Below are positions 1 to 9,759 of a DNA stretch of 64,000 bases, piece by piece. How positions within the stretch are numbered: position 1 is the first letter of the stretch; the number at the start of each line of letters is the position of its first letter. The stretch is from Thiohalobacter sp. IOR34 (GTDB taxonomy: Bacteria > Pseudomonadota > Gammaproteobacteria > Thiohalobacterales > Thiohalobacteraceae), in the NCBI RefSeq assembly GCF_030406045.1, contig NZ_CP128988.1:407438-471437 (forward strand), read 5' to 3'. The position numbers and the translations under genes were made by a program. The notes beneath the pieces were generated by a model. That model saw only the letters and a list, made by a program, of their open reading frames with translations, was not told where the DNA came from and searched no databases.

Positions 1-179
1 CGCGCCGTCTCGTTGCGTTCGATCAGCTGGGCGCGTTCGGTGGTCAGGCTCTGCTGCTGGGCGCGCAGCGAACGGTTCTCCGCCTTCAGGTGGGCGACCG
101 TCTGGATCAGCTCGTCGAGACGGAATTCCAGCCGCTTGAGCTCCTGTTCCGCCATCAGTTGTGCGCTGTCTTTTTCCAT
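1..179 (-). CDS. ZapB-like coiled-coil protein (TIGR02449 family), 3' end outside window
   Basis: The reading frame starts at the ATG whose first base is 179 (MEKDSAQLMAEQ...) and runs off the left edge after 59 codons. All visible sequence is an amphipathic heptad-type coiled coil rich in Leu, Glu, Gln and Arg (ELKRLEFRLDELIQTVAHLK). Small proteins of this type lie next to zapA in pseudomonads and relatives and are assumed to act with the FtsZ ring; that role is inferred from family and synteny. It is divergent from the ygfB gene, and the 152-base spacer must hold both promoters. I saw no other clear feature in the spacer. Confidence 0.75.
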   Translation of the reverse strand, partial: MEKDSAQLMAEQELKRLEFRLDELIQTVAHLKAENRSLRAQQQSLTTERAQLIERNETA

Positions 180-331
180 GACTGATCAATATAATTCGCG
201 GCCCTTCAGGGGTCAATCTTCGTGCCGGTGGTCGCCCCGGGCCTGGTGGCGTCCCGGGTGAGGCCCCGGCCGGGGCCGCTCCGACGGCCTTGTGTCATAA
301 TAACCGGCTCCAGATACCCGGCCGGACCCCC

Positions 332-895
332 ATGGATCAGAACAGTCTCAGCTACCAGCAACTGGAAGACGACCTGGCGCGCGCCGAGGCGGCACTGGAT
401 GCCGCCGAGGTGCAGGGCCTGTTGTGCGGCCTGTTGTGTGCCACCGGTCGCCTGGAGCCGTCCCTGTGGCGCGGTGAACTCTTCGACGAGGCGCCGGATG
501 CCAACAATCTCGCCGTGCGCCAGTGCCTGGAGCGGGTCGAGCACCTGGGCGGCGAGCTGCAGCGGGCGCTGCACGACCCGGAGCTGGGGCTTTCGCTGTT
601 GCTGCCGGACGACGATGAACCGCTCGGTGACCGGGCCGAGGCGCTGGCTGCCTGGTGCGATGCCTTTCTCGGCGGCATCGGCCTCGGTGGGGTGCAGGAG
701 AACGCCCTGTCCTCCGCGGAGGCCCGCGAGCTGCTCGGCGATCTGGCGGAGATCGCGCGCCTGGCTTTCGACGCCGAGCAGGCCGGCGAGGCCGACGAGG
801 AGGACTATGTGCAGATCGTCGAATACGTGCGCCTCGGGGTGTTGCTGCTCGCCGAGGAGCTGACGCCGCTGAAGGCGCCGCCGCGTCTGCAGTAG
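332..895 (+). CDS. UPF0149 family protein YgfB
   Basis: 187 residues from the ATG at 332 (MDQNSLSYQQ). An in-frame ATG 42 bases upstream is less likely because family members begin near the SYQQLEDDL segment. The protein is acidic and helical, with the family-typical VQGLLCGLLCA segment near residue 30 and a C-terminal YVRLGVLLLAEEL helix. UPF0149/YgfB proteins are soluble and poorly understood; in Pseudomonas YgfB has been linked to repression of an amidase regulator, which cannot be inferred here. It begins the pepP-ubiH-ubiI run, 18 bases before pepP, and is probably co-transcribed with it. Confidence 0.85.
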   Translation: MDQNSLSYQQLEDDLARAEAALDAAEVQGLLCGLLCATGRLEPSLWRGELFDEAPDANNLAVRQCLERVEHLGGELQRALHDPELGLSLLLPDDDEPLGDRAEALAAWCDAFLGGIGLGGVQENALSSAEARELLGDLAEIARLAFDAEQAGEADEEDYVQIVEYVRLGVLLLAEELTPLKAPPRLQ

Positions 896-913
896 CTGCG
901 GGGGGGCAGCAGC

Positions 914-2260
914 ATGAGCAGAAGCAGAGCCGTCCAGCCGGATGCAGGTCTGAAACCGGCCGAATATGCCCGCCGCCGCCGGCAGCTGATGCGCATGATG
1001 GGGCGGGACGCCATCGCCATCCTGCCCACGGCGCCGGAACGGCTGCGCAACCGCGACGTCGAGTACCCTTACCGCCCCGACAGCGACTTCTTTTATCTGA
1101 GCGGTTTTCCCGAGCCCGAGGCGGTGCTGGTGCTGGTGCCGGGCCGCAAGCATGGCGAGTTCCTGCTCTTCTGCCGGGAGCGGGACGCGGACAAGGAGAC
1201 CTGGACCGGCCGCCGCGCCGGCCCGGAGGGCGCCGTGGCCGACTATGGTGCCGACGACGCCTTTCCCATCGGTGACATCGACGACATCCTGCCTGGCCTG
1301 CTGGAGGGGCGGGAACGGGTCTTCTACACCATGGGGGTTCAGCCGGAGTTCGACGCCCGGGTGATCGGCTGGGTGAACCGCATCCGTGAGGCGGGGCGTG
1401 CCGGGCAGCGGGCGCCGGACGAGTTCGTCGCCCTGGAACACCTGCTGCACGACATGCGGCTGTACAAGAGCGCCGGCGAGCTGCGCCTGATGCGCCGGGC
1501 GGCACGGATTGCCGCTGCCGCCCATGTGCGCGCCATGCGCGCCTGCCGGCCGGGGCTGATGGAATACGAGATCGAGGCGGAGTTTGCCCACGAGTTCCGC
1601 CGCCACGGCTGCGAACACGCCTATTCGCCCATCGTCGGCGGCGGCGAGAACGGCTGCATCCTGCACTACACCGAGAACAATGCCCCGTTGCAGGACGGCG
1701 ATCTGCTGCTGATCGACGCCGGGGCCGAACTGGGCTGCTATGCCTCCGATATCACCCGCACCTTCCCGGTCAACGGCGTGTTCAGCAAGCCGCAGCGGAC
1801 CCTGTACGAGCTGGTGCTGGCGGCGCAGCGGGCGGCGATCCGCAAGGTGCGCCCCGGCAATCACTGGAACGATCCGCACGATGCGGCGGTGCGGGTGCTG
1901 ACCCGTGGCCTGCTGGAACTCGGCCTGCTCAAGGGTCAGCTGTCGCGACTGATTCGCGACGAGGCCTACCGGCGTTTCTATATGCACCGCACCGGTCACT
2001 GGCTGGGCATGGACGTGCACGACGTCGGTGACTACAAGGTCGGCGGCGCCTGGCGAGTGCTGGAGCCGGGCATGGTGCTGACCGTCGAGCCTGGCCTGTA
2101 CATCCCGGCCGGCAGCAAGGGTGTGGCGAAGAAGTGGTGGAACATCGGCATCCGCATCGAGGACGATGTGGTGGTCACCCGCGACGGCTGCGAGGTGATC
2201 AGCGAGGGGGTGCCCAAGACGGTGGACGAGATCGAGGCGTTGATGGCAGGCGATGACTGA
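914..2260 (+). CDS. pepP: Xaa-Pro aminopeptidase P
   Basis: 448 residues, the usual length for proteobacterial aminopeptidase P. It releases N-terminal residues preceding proline in the cytoplasm. An N-terminal creatinase-like domain (PDSDFFYLSGF, roughly residues 55-65) is followed by a pita-bread metallopeptidase domain. All five dimetal ligands are visible: two Asp in LLLIDAGAELGCYASDITRT, His in HRTGHWLGMDVHD, Glu in LTVEPGLYIP and Glu in IRIEDDVVV. The 3' end overlaps ubiH by 8 bases, so the two are translationally coupled, in the same order as E. coli ygfB-pepP-ubiH-ubiI. Confidence 0.96.
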   Translation: MSRSRAVQPDAGLKPAEYARRRRQLMRMMGRDAIAILPTAPERLRNRDVEYPYRPDSDFFYLSGFPEPEAVLVLVPGRKHGEFLLFCRERDADKETWTGRRAGPEGAVADYGADDAFPIGDIDDILPGLLEGRERVFYTMGVQPEFDARVIGWVNRIREAGRAGQRAPDEFVALEHLLHDMRLYKSAGELRLMRRAARIAAAAHVRAMRACRPGLMEYEIEAEFAHEFRRHGCEHAYSPIVGGGENGCILHYTENNAPLQDGDLLLIDAGAELGCYASDITRTFPVNGVFSKPQRTLYELVLAAQRAAIRKVRPGNHWNDPHDAAVRVLTRGLLELGLLKGQLSRLIRDEAYRRFYMHRTGHWLGMDVHDVGDYKVGGAWRVLEPGMVLTVEPGLYIPAGSKGVAKKWWNIGIRIEDDVVVTRDGCEVISEGVPKTVDEIEALMAGDD

Positions 2261-3503
2261 CGACAGCTACGACATCCTCATCGCCGGCGGCGGCCTGGTC
2301 GGCGCCAGTCTGGCCTGCGCCCTGGGTGGCCAGGGGTTGCGCATCGGCCTGATCGAGGCCCATCCCTTCGAGGCCGCCGACGCGCCGGGTTACGACGACC
2401 GGGCCATCGCCCTGGCCCAGGGTTCGCAGTGCATCTTCCAGGGCATGGGGCTCTGGCCGGCGCTGGCGCCCCATGCCAGTCCCATCGAACGCATCCACAT
2501 CTCCGACCGGGGCCGCTTCGGCTTCGCCCGCCTCGATGCCGGCGAGGCGGGGGTAGCGGCGCTCGGCTACGTGGCCCTGGGGCGCGACATGGGCGTGGTG
2601 CTGGGCCGGCGGCTGGCCGAGCTGGAGGACGTGGAGCTGCTCTGTCCGGCCCGTTTCGTCGAGGTGGCGCTGGACGAGGCGCAGGTGCAGGTCGATATCG
2701 AGCAGGACGGCCGGCAGCGCCGGCTCGGCGCGCGTCTGCTGGTGGCGGCGGACGGCAGCCGCTCGCCCATCCGCGAGCAGCTCGGCATCGCAACCCGGGT
2801 GCGGGACTACGGACAGACGGCCCTGATCGCCAATGTCACCCCCCAGCGGCCGCATCGACAGGTGGCTTACGAGCGCTTCACCGACAGCGGCCCCCTGGCT
2901 CTGCTGCCGCTGGACGGCGAGCGCTGCGCCCTGGTCTGGACCCTGGCCCGGGAAGCGGTCGACGAGGTGCTGGCGCTGGACGACGCGGCCTTCCTCGCCG
3001 CCCTGCAGGACCGTTTCGGCTACCGCCTGGGTCGCTTTCTGAAGGTCGGCCGGCGCGATGTCTACCCCCTGTCACTGCTGCGTGCCAGGGAGGCGGTGCG
3101 GTCGCGGCTGGCGCTGATCGGCAATGCGGCGCACACCCTGCATCCCATTGCCGGCCAGGGCTTCAATCTCGGTCTGCGCGACGTCGCGGCCCTGGCCGAG
3201 GTGATCGTCGACGCCGTGCGCGCCGGCGAGGATCCCGGTGCCCTGCAGGTGCTGGACCGCTATGCCGGGTGGCGGGCCGCCGACCAGCGGCGGGTGATGG
3301 CCTTCACCGAGCTGCTGCTGCGGCTGTTTGGCAACCCGCTGCCGCCTGTGGCCTGGGCCCGCGACCTCGGCCTGCTGGCCTTCGATCTGTTGCCGCCACT
3401 GAAGCGCCAGTTCGGCCGGCTGGCCATGGGCCGTGCCGGACGTCTGCCGCGGCTGGCGCGTGGACTGGAGTTGGGACTTAGGGGGCAGGAGAGGAAGGCG
3501 TGA
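2253..3503 (+). CDS. ubiH: 2-octaprenyl-6-methoxyphenol hydroxylase
   Basis: 416-residue class A flavoprotein monooxygenase of ubiquinone biosynthesis. The N-terminal dinucleotide-binding motif DILIAGGGLVGASLACAL (residues 6-23), a central LVAADGSRSPIR motif and the second FAD motif LIGNAAHTLHPIAGQGFNLGLRD are intact. UbiH hydroxylates the benzoquinone ring within the Ubi complex. The start overlaps the end of pepP, and the paralogous ubiI gene follows 38 bases later, so the three genes form one operon. Assignment as UbiH rather than UbiF or UbiM rests on synteny and similarity to the first gene of this pair in other gammaproteobacteria. Confidence 0.93.
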   Translation: MTDDSYDILIAGGGLVGASLACALGGQGLRIGLIEAHPFEAADAPGYDDRAIALAQGSQCIFQGMGLWPALAPHASPIERIHISDRGRFGFARLDAGEAGVAALGYVALGRDMGVVLGRRLAELEDVELLCPARFVEVALDEAQVQVDIEQDGRQRRLGARLLVAADGSRSPIREQLGIATRVRDYGQTALIANVTPQRPHRQVAYERFTDSGPLALLPLDGERCALVWTLAREAVDEVLALDDAAFLAALQDRFGYRLGRFLKVGRRDVYPLSLLRAREAVRSRLALIGNAAHTLHPIAGQGFNLGLRDVAALAEVIVDAVRAGEDPGALQVLDRYAGWRAADQRRVMAFTELLLRLFGNPLPPVAWARDLGLLAFDLLPPLKRQFGRLAMGRAGRLPRLARGLELGLRGQERKA

Positions 3504-3541
3504 TCGCCAGGTCGCGATCATCTTCCAGATCCGCAGGAACC

Positions 3542-4792
3542 ATGACAGTGAACGATTCAAGCGCTTTCGATGTCCTCATCGCCGGTGGCGGCTGTGTCGG
3601 TGCCACCCTGGCCTGTGCCCTGGGCGAGGTGGGGTTCCGCGTCGGCCTGATCGAGGCGCGGCCGCCGGCGACCGACTGGCCGGCGGGCAGCGTCGACCTG
3701 CGGGTCTATGCCGTTACCGTCGCCTCGCAGCGCATCTTCGAGAATCTTGACGCCTGGCCGGGGATGCTGGCACGCGGGGTCAGCCCCTACGAGGCGATGG
3801 AGGTCTGGGACGCCGCCAGCGGCGGGCGGATCCGCTTCGATGCCGCCGAGATCGGTGAGCCGGTGCTGGGACACATCATCGAGCAGCGGGTGATGGTCGC
3901 CGCGCTGATGGAGCGGCTGGAGGCGCTGCCCGGCGTGCAGCGGCTGTGCCCGGCCGAGGTGACGGATTTCGAGACGGCTGGCGACGCGGTGCGGGTGCGC
4001 CTGGGCGACGGCCGCCAGCTCGGCGCCAAGCTGTTGGTGGCCGCCGACGGCAAGGGCTCCAGGGTCCGCGAGCGGGCCGCCATCCCGGTGCAGCGTTACG
4101 ACTACCGGCAGCAGGCCGTGGTCTGTGTGGTGAGCACCGAGCGTCCCAACCCGGCGACCGCCTGGCAGCGCTTCCTGGCGGAGGGGCCGCTGGCCTTCCT
4201 GCCGCTGGCCGACGGTCGCAGCTCCATCGTCTGGTCGACGACACCCGAACAGGCCGAGGAACTCTGCGCCCTCGACGAGGCGGCATTCCGCGCCCGTCTG
4301 GGCGAGGCCTTCGATTACCGCCTGGGGGCGATCACCGCAGTTGGCGAGCGGGCCCGTTTTCCGCTGGCGAGGCAGCATGCGGAACGCTATGTCGAGCCGC
4401 GCCTGGCGCTGGTCGGCGATGCCGCCCATGTCATCCATCCGCTGGCCGGGCAGGGGGTCAATCTCGGCCTGCTCGATGCCGCCGCCCTGGCCGAGGTGCT
4501 GGCCGGGACCCGCGAGCGTGGCCGCGACATCGGTGGCCTGTCGGCGCTGCGCAAGTACGAACGCTGGCGGCGCGGTGACAACCTGGCGATGATGCTGGCG
4601 ATGGACGGCTTCAAGCATCTGTTCGGCAGCGAGCTGCCCCCGCTGCAGCGGCTGCGCGGTCTGGGCCTCGGCCTGGCCGACCGCCTGACACCGCTGAAGA
4701 CCCTGCTGGTGCGCCATGCCATGGGCCTGGACGGCGACCTGCCGGCTCTGGCACGGCCGCACATTTCCGCAGCCGGGGCAGGCTTGGCCTGA
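3542..4792 (+). CDS. ubiI: UbiI/VisC-type FAD-dependent ubiquinone hydroxylase
   Basis: 416 residues from the ATG at 3542, preceded by a GCAGGAA ribosome-binding sequence; an upstream in-frame GTG at 3500 would add an unlikely arginine/serine-rich leader. It has the same fold and motifs as the preceding Ubi[35 protein letters not shown] and [23 protein letters not shown]. The position between ubiH and the riboswitch-gcvT region is that of ubiI (visC) in E. coli, so C5 hydroxylation of the quinone ring is the expected role. The exact regiospecificity cannot be read from sequence alone. Confidence 0.88.
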   Translation: MTVNDSSAFDVLIAGGGCVGATLACALGEVGFRVGLIEARPPATDWPAGSVDLRVYAVTVASQRIFENLDAWPGMLARGVSPYEAMEVWDAASGGRIRFDAAEIGEPVLGHIIEQRVMVAALMERLEALPGVQRLCPAEVTDFETAGDAVRVRLGDGRQLGAKLLVAADGKGSRVRERAAIPVQRYDYRQQAVVCVVSTERPNPATAWQRFLAEGPLAFLPLADGRSSIVWSTTPEQAEELCALDEAAFRARLGEAFDYRLGAITAVGERARFPLARQHAERYVEPRLALVGDAAHVIHPLAGQGVNLGLLDAAALAEVLAGTRERGRDIGGLSALRKYERWRRGDNLAMMLAMDGFKHLFGSELPPLQRLRGLGLGLADRLTPLKTLLVRHAMGLDGDLPALARPHISAAGAGLA

Positions 4793-4828
4793 GACCCGGC
4801 CCGGGGTATAGTCGCCCCCTCAACGACA

Positions 4829-5012
4829 GCCGTTGCGGGAGAGAGCCGGCCCTGCCGGACGCCGAAGGCGCAACTCGCCCGGAAACGCTCAGGCACCAGG
4901 ACCGCAGCGGGACGTTGACTCTGGAGAGCGGCCGCTTCCGCGAGGTGGCCCACCGAAGGGGCCAGGCATCCAGCGGGTGCCGAAACTCTCAGGTTCTTGG
5001 ACAGAGGGGCGA
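4829..5012 (+). promoter_or_regulatory. Tandem glycine riboswitch upstream of gcvT
   Basis: Two glycine-aptamer-like units lie in series. The first (about 4829-4914) shows CGGGAGAG, CGCCGAAGGCGCAA and ACGCTCAGGCACCAGGACCG. The second (about 4915-5012) shows CTGGAGAG, CACCGAAGGGGCCAGG and AAACTCTCAGGTTCTTGGAC. These are the conserved core strings of the class, and the spacing fits a two-aptamer riboswitch. It sits 65 bases before the gcvT start, where it would activate glycine cleavage genes when glycine is abundant. The remaining spacer (5013-5076) probably contains the expression platform. Confidence 0.93.
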
Positions 5013-5076
5013 CGGTATGCAGCCGTCCGCCGCCTGTTGTCCGGCGCGGCCGCCGAGATCCCGGGGAGTCAGCACG

Positions 5077-6174
5077 ATGGGCAAGCACACGCCACTGTAT
5101 GACGCGCACGTCCGCATGGGCGGCAAGATGGTCGATTTCGCCGGCTGGGTGATGCCCATCCACTACGGTTCCCAGATCGAGGAACACCACGCGGTGCGCA
5201 ATGACGCCGGCATGTTCGACGTCTCGCACATGACCGTGGTCGATCTGTTCGGCGAACACGGCCGGGCCTTCCTGCGCAAGCTGCTCGCCAACAACATCGA
5301 TCGCCTGCAGGCCCCTGGCCGGGCGCTCTATTCCTGCATGCTCGACGAGCGGGGCGGGGTGATCGACGATCTGATCGTCTATTTTCTGCGCGAGGACTTC
5401 TTCCGCCTGGTGGTCAATGCCGCCACCCGCGACAAGGACCTCGCCTGGCTGCGCCGCCAGGCCGAGCCCTTCGGTGTCGAGCTGCGCGAACGGCCGGAGC
5501 TGGCGATGATCGCCGTGCAGGGGCCGAACGCCCGGCACCGGGTGCTGGAGCTGCTGCCTGCGGAACTGCGCGACGATGCCGCCGAGCTGCGGCCCTTCTT
5601 CGCCCTGGCCGGGGGCGACTGGTTCGTGGCCCGCACCGGTTACACCGGCGAGGACGGCTTCGAGCTGATCCTGCCGGCGGCCGATGCCCAGCGCCTGTGG
5701 GATGCGCTGGCCGAGCTGGGCGTGCGCCCGGTCGGCCTCGGCGCCCGCGACACCCTGCGCCTGGAGGCCGGCATGAACCTCTATGGCAGCGACATGACCG
5801 AGGACACCTCGCCGCTCGAGGCCGGCCTGGAGTGGACGGTGGCCTGGGAGCCGGCGGAGCGGGACTTCATCGGCCGCGCCGCGCTGGAGGCGCAGCGCGA
5901 GGCCGGTGTGCCGCGCCGCCTGGTGGGGTTGCTGCTGGAGGGCAAGGGGGTGCTGCGCGCGCACCAGCGGGTGCTGACCACGGCTGGTGAGGGCGAGATC
6001 ACCAGCGGTGGCTTTTCACCCACCCTGGGGCGTTCCATCGCCCTGGCGCGCATCCCTGCCGGCGCCGATCCGGCGCGGGTCGAGGTGGAGATCCGCGACC
6101 GGCCGCAGCCGGTGCGGCTGGTGCAGCCGCCCTTCGTCCGCCATGGCGAGGCGAAGATCGAACTTTCCAACTGA
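5077..6174 (+). CDS. gcvT: Glycine cleavage system T protein (aminomethyltransferase)
   Basis: 365 residues from the ATG at 5077, after a GGGGAG ribosome-binding site. An earlier in-frame start would put the riboswitch inside the coding region. It transfers the aminomethyl group from lipoyl-GcvH to tetrahydrofolate, releasing ammonia and methylene-THF. Family motifs include [17 protein letters not shown] near the N terminus, the MFDVSHM segment, the [10 protein letters not shown] motif in the folate-binding domain and [14 protein letters not shown]. First gene of the riboswitch-controlled gcvT-H-PA-(tpx remnant)-PB operon. Confidence 0.97.
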   Translation: MGKHTPLYDAHVRMGGKMVDFAGWVMPIHYGSQIEEHHAVRNDAGMFDVSHMTVVDLFGEHGRAFLRKLLANNIDRLQAPGRALYSCMLDERGGVIDDLIVYFLREDFFRLVVNAATRDKDLAWLRRQAEPFGVELRERPELAMIAVQGPNARHRVLELLPAELRDDAAELRPFFALAGGDWFVARTGYTGEDGFELILPAADAQRLWDALAELGVRPVGLGARDTLRLEAGMNLYGSDMTEDTSPLEAGLEWTVAWEPAERDFIGRAALEAQREAGVPRRLVGLLLEGKGVLRAHQRVLTTAGEGEITSGGFSPTLGRSIALARIPAGADPARVEVEIRDRPQPVRLVQPPFVRHGEAKIELSN

Positions 6175-6195
6175 ACCTGAGCTGAGGGGGGCATC

Positions 6196-6588
6196 ATGAG
6201 CGATATACCGGCAGACCTGAAATACACCAAGAGCCATGAATGGGTGCGCCTGGAGGGTGACACCGCCACGGTCGGCATCACCGAGCATGCCCAGGAACAG
6301 CTTGGCGACATGGTCTACGTGGAACTGCCCGAGGTCGGCGCGGAATTCGCCAGCGGCGACGCCTGCGCGGTGGTGGAGTCGGTGAAGGCGGCCTCCGACG
6401 TCTATGCGCCCCTCTCCGGCGAGGTGGTCGAGGTCAACGAGGCGCTCACCGACAGCCCCGAGCTGATCAACCAGGACGCCTTCGGTGATGGATGGATTCT
6501 CAAGTTGAAGCTCGGCGATGCCGCCGAGCTCGACGGCCTGCTGGATGCCGAGGCTTACGCCGCCTTCCTGGCCGACGAAGAGGACTGA
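6196..6588 (+). CDS. gcvH: Glycine cleavage system H protein
   Basis: 130-residue lipoyl carrier that shuttles the aminomethyl intermediate among P, T and L proteins. The lipoylation site is Lys64 in [15 protein letters not shown], and the flanking Gly-rich hairpin ([11 protein letters not shown]) is intact. A strong AGGGGGG ribosome-binding site precedes the ATG. It lies 21 bases after gcvT. The lipoyl cofactor would be made by the LipB and LipA encoded near 55 kb in this window. Confidence 0.97.
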   Translation: MSDIPADLKYTKSHEWVRLEGDTATVGITEHAQEQLGDMVYVELPEVGAEFASGDACAVVESVKAASDVYAPLSGEVVEVNEALTDSPELINQDAFGDGWILKLKLGDAAELDGLLDAEAYAAFLADEED

Positions 6589-6633
6589 TCCCAAGGCGGC
6601 ACCCAGGGGCCGCAAGCCTGGATCCCGAATCCC

Positions 6634-8031
6634 ATGCCCTTCATCCCCCATACCGAAGACGATCTGCGGCAGATGCTGGCGGCCATCGGCGTCGACAGCA
6701 TCGAACACCTGTTCGACGAGATTCCCGAGGGACTGCGTTGCGGGACCCTGGAGGCCGTGCCCGAGGCTCTCGGCGAACAGCAGATCGGCCGGCTGATGAG
6801 CGCCCGGGCCGCCAGCGACGGCCAGCCGCTCAGCTTCCTCGGTGCCGGTGCCTACGAGCACCACATCCCGGCGGCGGTCTGGGAGCTGGCCACCCGCGGT
6901 GAGTACTACACGGCCTACACCCCCTATCAGGCCGAGGCCAGCCAGGGCACGCTGCAGATCATCTACGAATACCAGACCATGATGACCCGGCTGCTGGGCA
7001 TGGAGGTCTCCAACGCCTCGCTCTACGACGGCGCCTCGGCGCTGGCCGAGGCGGTGCTGATGGCGGTGCGCGCCAATCGCGGTTCGAAGTCGAAGCGCGT
7101 GCTGCTGCCGGTGGCGGTGCATCCGGCCTACCGCAGTGCCACCCGCAGCATCGTCCACAACCAGGGTATCGAACTGGTCGAGGTGCCCTACGACCCCGCC
7201 GGCGGCCATACCCCGGTCGAGGCGCTGGCCGACTACGCCGGGGAGGATATCACCGCGCTGGTGATTCCCCAGCCGAACTTCTTCGGCGTGCTGGAAGATG
7301 TGGATGCCCTGACCGACTGGGCGCACGCCAACGGCGCGCTGGCCATCGCCCTGGTCAATCCGCTGGCCATGGCACTGCTCCGCCCGCCCGGTCAGTGGGG
7401 GGAGGCGGGGGCGGACATCGCCTGCGGCGAGGGTCAGCCGCTCGGCGTGCCGCTGTCCTCGGGCGGACCCTATTTCGGCTTCATGGCCTGTCGCAAGCGC
7501 TTCGTGCGGCAGATGCCGGGGCGTATCGTCGGCCGCACCGTCGATCGTGACGGCCGCAGCGGATACACCCTGACCCTGCAGGCCCGTGAGCAGCATATCC
7601 GCCGTTCCAAGGCGACCTCCAACATCTGCACCAACCAGGGCCTGATGGTCACCGCGGCGACCATCCACATGGCCATCGTCGGCGGCGCCGGCCTGCGGCG
7701 GGCGGCGGCGGCCAGTCACGCCAACTGCGTCGCCCTGCGCGACAGGCTGATCACGGATCCGCACGTCAGACCGGTGTTCGACCGCCCCTTCTTCCATGAG
7801 ACGGTGCTGCGCATCGAACTGCCGCTGGAACGCATCCTGCGGCCGCTGGCGGCACACAACCTGTTGCCGGGGTACGAACTGGGACGCGACTATCCGCAAC
7901 TGGACGGCTGCCTGCTGGTGTGCGCCACCGAGACCAAGACCGAGGACGACCTGGATCGGTACGCCAGCCTGTTGCACCGCCTCATCGAACGGCAGACCAC
8001 ACCGGGATGCCCGACCAAACCCAAGATATAA
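6634..8031 (+). CDS. gcvPA: Glycine dehydrogenase (decarboxylating) subunit 1
   Basis: 465 residues, corresponding to the N-terminal half of single-chain GcvP. The N terminus [15 protein letters not shown] and the segments [26 protein letters not shown] and [14 protein letters not shown] are characteristic of the GcvPA subunit. It pairs with GcvPB to form the PLP-dependent glycine decarboxylase; the PLP lysine is in the partner. E. coli has a fused GcvP, so the split form is a lineage marker. It is separated from gcvPB by a degenerate thiol peroxidase reading frame. Confidence 0.96.
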   Translation: MPFIPHTEDDLRQMLAAIGVDSIEHLFDEIPEGLRCGTLEAVPEALGEQQIGRLMSARAASDGQPLSFLGAGAYEHHIPAAVWELATRGEYYTAYTPYQAEASQGTLQIIYEYQTMMTRLLGMEVSNASLYDGASALAEAVLMAVRANRGSKSKRVLLPVAVHPAYRSATRSIVHNQGIELVEVPYDPAGGHTPVEALADYAGEDITALVIPQPNFFGVLEDVDALTDWAHANGALAIALVNPLAMALLRPPGQWGEAGADIACGEGQPLGVPLSSGGPYFGFMACRKRFVRQMPGRIVGRTVDRDGRSGYTLTLQAREQHIRRSKATSNICTNQGLMVTAATIHMAIVGGAGLRRAAAASHANCVALRDRLITDPHVRPVFDRPFFHETVLRIELPLERILRPLAAHNLLPGYELGRDYPQLDGCLLVCATETKTEDDLDRYASLLHRLIERQTTPGCPTKPKI

Positions 8032-8056
8032 GCCGAATCACCAAGGAGAGAGACCC

Positions 8057-8254
8057 ATGGCCGAGATCAGCCTGCAAGGCAGTCCCATTCGCACCAATGG
8101 CGAGCTGCCCGCGGTCGGCATCACTGCCCGCGCCGTGCTGGTGCTGGACGAGGACAACCGGGTGCTGCATGCCGAACGGGTGCCGGAGATTGCCCGGGAG
8201 CCGGACTACGACAGGGCGCTGAAGGCGCTGGGTTGGATGGAAGCTGGAAGTTAG
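8057..8254 (+). pseudogene. Internally deleted thiol peroxidase (tpx) remnant
   Basis: A 65-codon frame with a strong AAGGAG ribosome-binding site and ATG at 8057. Residues 1-21 ([21 protein letters not shown]) match the N terminus of the Tpx family. Residues 22-58 (starting [14 protein letters not shown], ending [17 protein letters not shown]) match the extreme C terminus. The roughly 105 residues that should lie between, including the peroxidatic Cys in the SIDTPVC-type motif and the resolving Cys, are missing, and the two ends are joined in frame. Full-length Tpx is about 165 residues. The last residues and the TAG stop lie in a TTAGAAG repeat. It is probably non-functional as a peroxidase, though still positioned for translation inside the gcv operon. 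Family match is from recognition, not a search. Confidence 0.8.
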
Positions 8255-8264
8255 AAGTTAGAAG
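8247..8264 (+). repeat. TTAGAAG heptamer repeats at the tpx remnant stop
   Basis: GAAG followed by two TTAGAAG units, preceded by CTG. The TAG stop of the tpx remnant (8252-8254) lies inside the first unit. A related TCAGAAG array with four units occurs at 29807-29838, also just after a stop codon. Confidence 0.75.
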
Positions 8265-8303
8265 CTGGACGCATTTGACGCCCTTCTTCCTCATGGGAAA
8301 GCG

Positions 8304-9752
8304 ATGCTGATATTCGAACACTCCCGTCCCGGCCGCGAGGCGCGGGCCCAGTCGCCGGCCCGGGAGCCGCTAGTGGCGGAGATCCCGGACGGCCTGCTGC
8401 GCGATGCACCGCCGGCCCTGCCCGAGGTCTCGGAGATGCAGGCCGTGCGCCACTACACACGGCTGTCGCAGCAGAACTTCTCCATCGACACCCAGTTCTA
8501 TCCGCTCGGGTCCTGCACCATGAAATACAACCCGCGCGGCTGCAACCACTACGCCATGCTGCCGGGTTTCCTCGGCCGTCATCCGCTGGCACCGGCCGCC
8601 TTCTCGCAGGGCTTCATGGCCTGCCTCTACGAGCTGCAGGAGATCCTCAAGGCGGTGACCGGCATGCAGGCGGTGTCGCTGACCCCGGCCGCCGGTGCCC
8701 AGGGCGAGTTCGCCGGGGTGGCCATGATCCGTGCCTATCACGAGGCGCAGGGCGATGCCGGTCGCCGCGAGATTCTGGTACCGGACGCGGCGCACGGTAC
8801 CAATCCGGCGACCGCCACCATGTGTGGCTATGCCGTGCGCGAGATTCCCACCGATGCCCAGGGCGACGTGGACCTGGAGGCGCTGCGTGCGGCGGTCGGG
8901 CCGCAGACTGCGGGCATCATGCTCACCAACCCCTCCACGCTGGGCGTCTTCGAGCGGCGCATCGAGGAGATCGCCCGCATCGTCCACCAGGCCGGTGGCC
9001 TGCTCTACTACGACGGGGCCAATCTCAATGCCATCCTCGGCAAGGTGCGCCCCGGCGACATGGGCTTCGACGTCATTCACATGAACCTGCACAAGACCTT
9101 CTCCACCCCCCACGGCGGCGGTGGGCCGGGGGCCGGGCCGGTGGGGGTCTCGGCCCGCCTGGAGCCATTCCTGCCGGTGCCCCTGGTCGGCCACGACGGC
9201 GACGAGTATCACTGGATCACCGAGGCCGAGCGGCCGCAGAGCATCGGTCGGCTGTCGGCCTTCATGGGCAATGCCGGGGTGCTGCTGCGCGCCTACGTCT
9301 ACGCCCGCATGCTCGGCCGGGAGGGCATGCAGCGCGTAGCCGACTACGCGACGCTGAACGCCAATTACCTGCTGGCGCGGCTGCGCGAGGCCGGCTTCGA
9401 GCCGGCCTTCCCCGAGCGGCGTGCCACCCATGAATTCATCCTCACCCTGAAGGCGCAGAAGAAGGCCCTGGGGGTGACCGCCATGGACTTCGCCAAGCGG
9501 CTGCTGGACTACGGCATCCATGCGCCGACCACCTATTTCCCGCTGCTGGTGCCGGAGTGCCTGCTGATCGAGCCGACCGAGACCGAGGCACGGGAGACCC
9601 TGGACGCCTTCGTCGAGGCCATGCAGAAGATCCTGCAGGAGGCCGAGGACGACGCCGAGCTGCTGAAGCAGGCGCCGCACAGCCTGCCGGTGCGGCGCCT
9701 GGACGATGTGCGTGCGGCCCGCGAGCTGGATCTCGCCTGGCAGGGCGACTGA
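8304..9752 (+). CDS. gcvPB: Glycine dehydrogenase (decarboxylating) subunit 2
   Basis: 482 residues, the C-terminal-half subunit of the split P protein. The PLP-binding lysine lies in [18 protein letters not shown], and [14 protein letters not shown] near the N terminus is a GcvPB signature. With GcvPA it decarboxylates glycine and loads the aminomethyl group onto GcvH. It is the last gcv gene in the operon; the L protein (dihydrolipoamide dehydrogenase) is not encoded in this window. dgkA starts 7 bases after the stop and may be co-transcribed. Confidence 0.97.
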   Translation: MLIFEHSRPGREARAQSPAREPLVAEIPDGLLRDAPPALPEVSEMQAVRHYTRLSQQNFSIDTQFYPLGSCTMKYNPRGCNHYAMLPGFLGRHPLAPAAFSQGFMACLYELQEILKAVTGMQAVSLTPAAGAQGEFAGVAMIRAYHEAQGDAGRREILVPDAAHGTNPATATMCGYAVREIPTDAQGDVDLEALRAAVGPQTAGIMLTNPSTLGVFERRIEEIARIVHQAGGLLYYDGANLNAILGKVRPGDMGFDVIHMNLHKTFSTPHGGGGPGAGPVGVSARLEPFLPVPLVGHDGDEYHWITEAERPQSIGRLSAFMGNAGVLLRAYVYARMLGREGMQRVADYATLNANYLLARLREAGFEPAFPERRATHEFILTLKAQKKALGVTAMDFAKRLLDYGIHAPTTYFPLLVPECLLIEPTETEARETLDAFVEAMQKILQEAEDDAELLKQAPHSLPVRRLDDVRAARELDLAWQGD

Positions 9753-9759
9753 GCGGCAC

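Noticed and set aside
206-2020. 604-residue minus-strand open frame antisense to ygfB/pepP
   Set aside because: It lies opposite well-supported genes with intact catalytic motifs. Composition is that of a high-GC shadow frame (His/Gln/Gly/Val rich) and no domain is recognisable.
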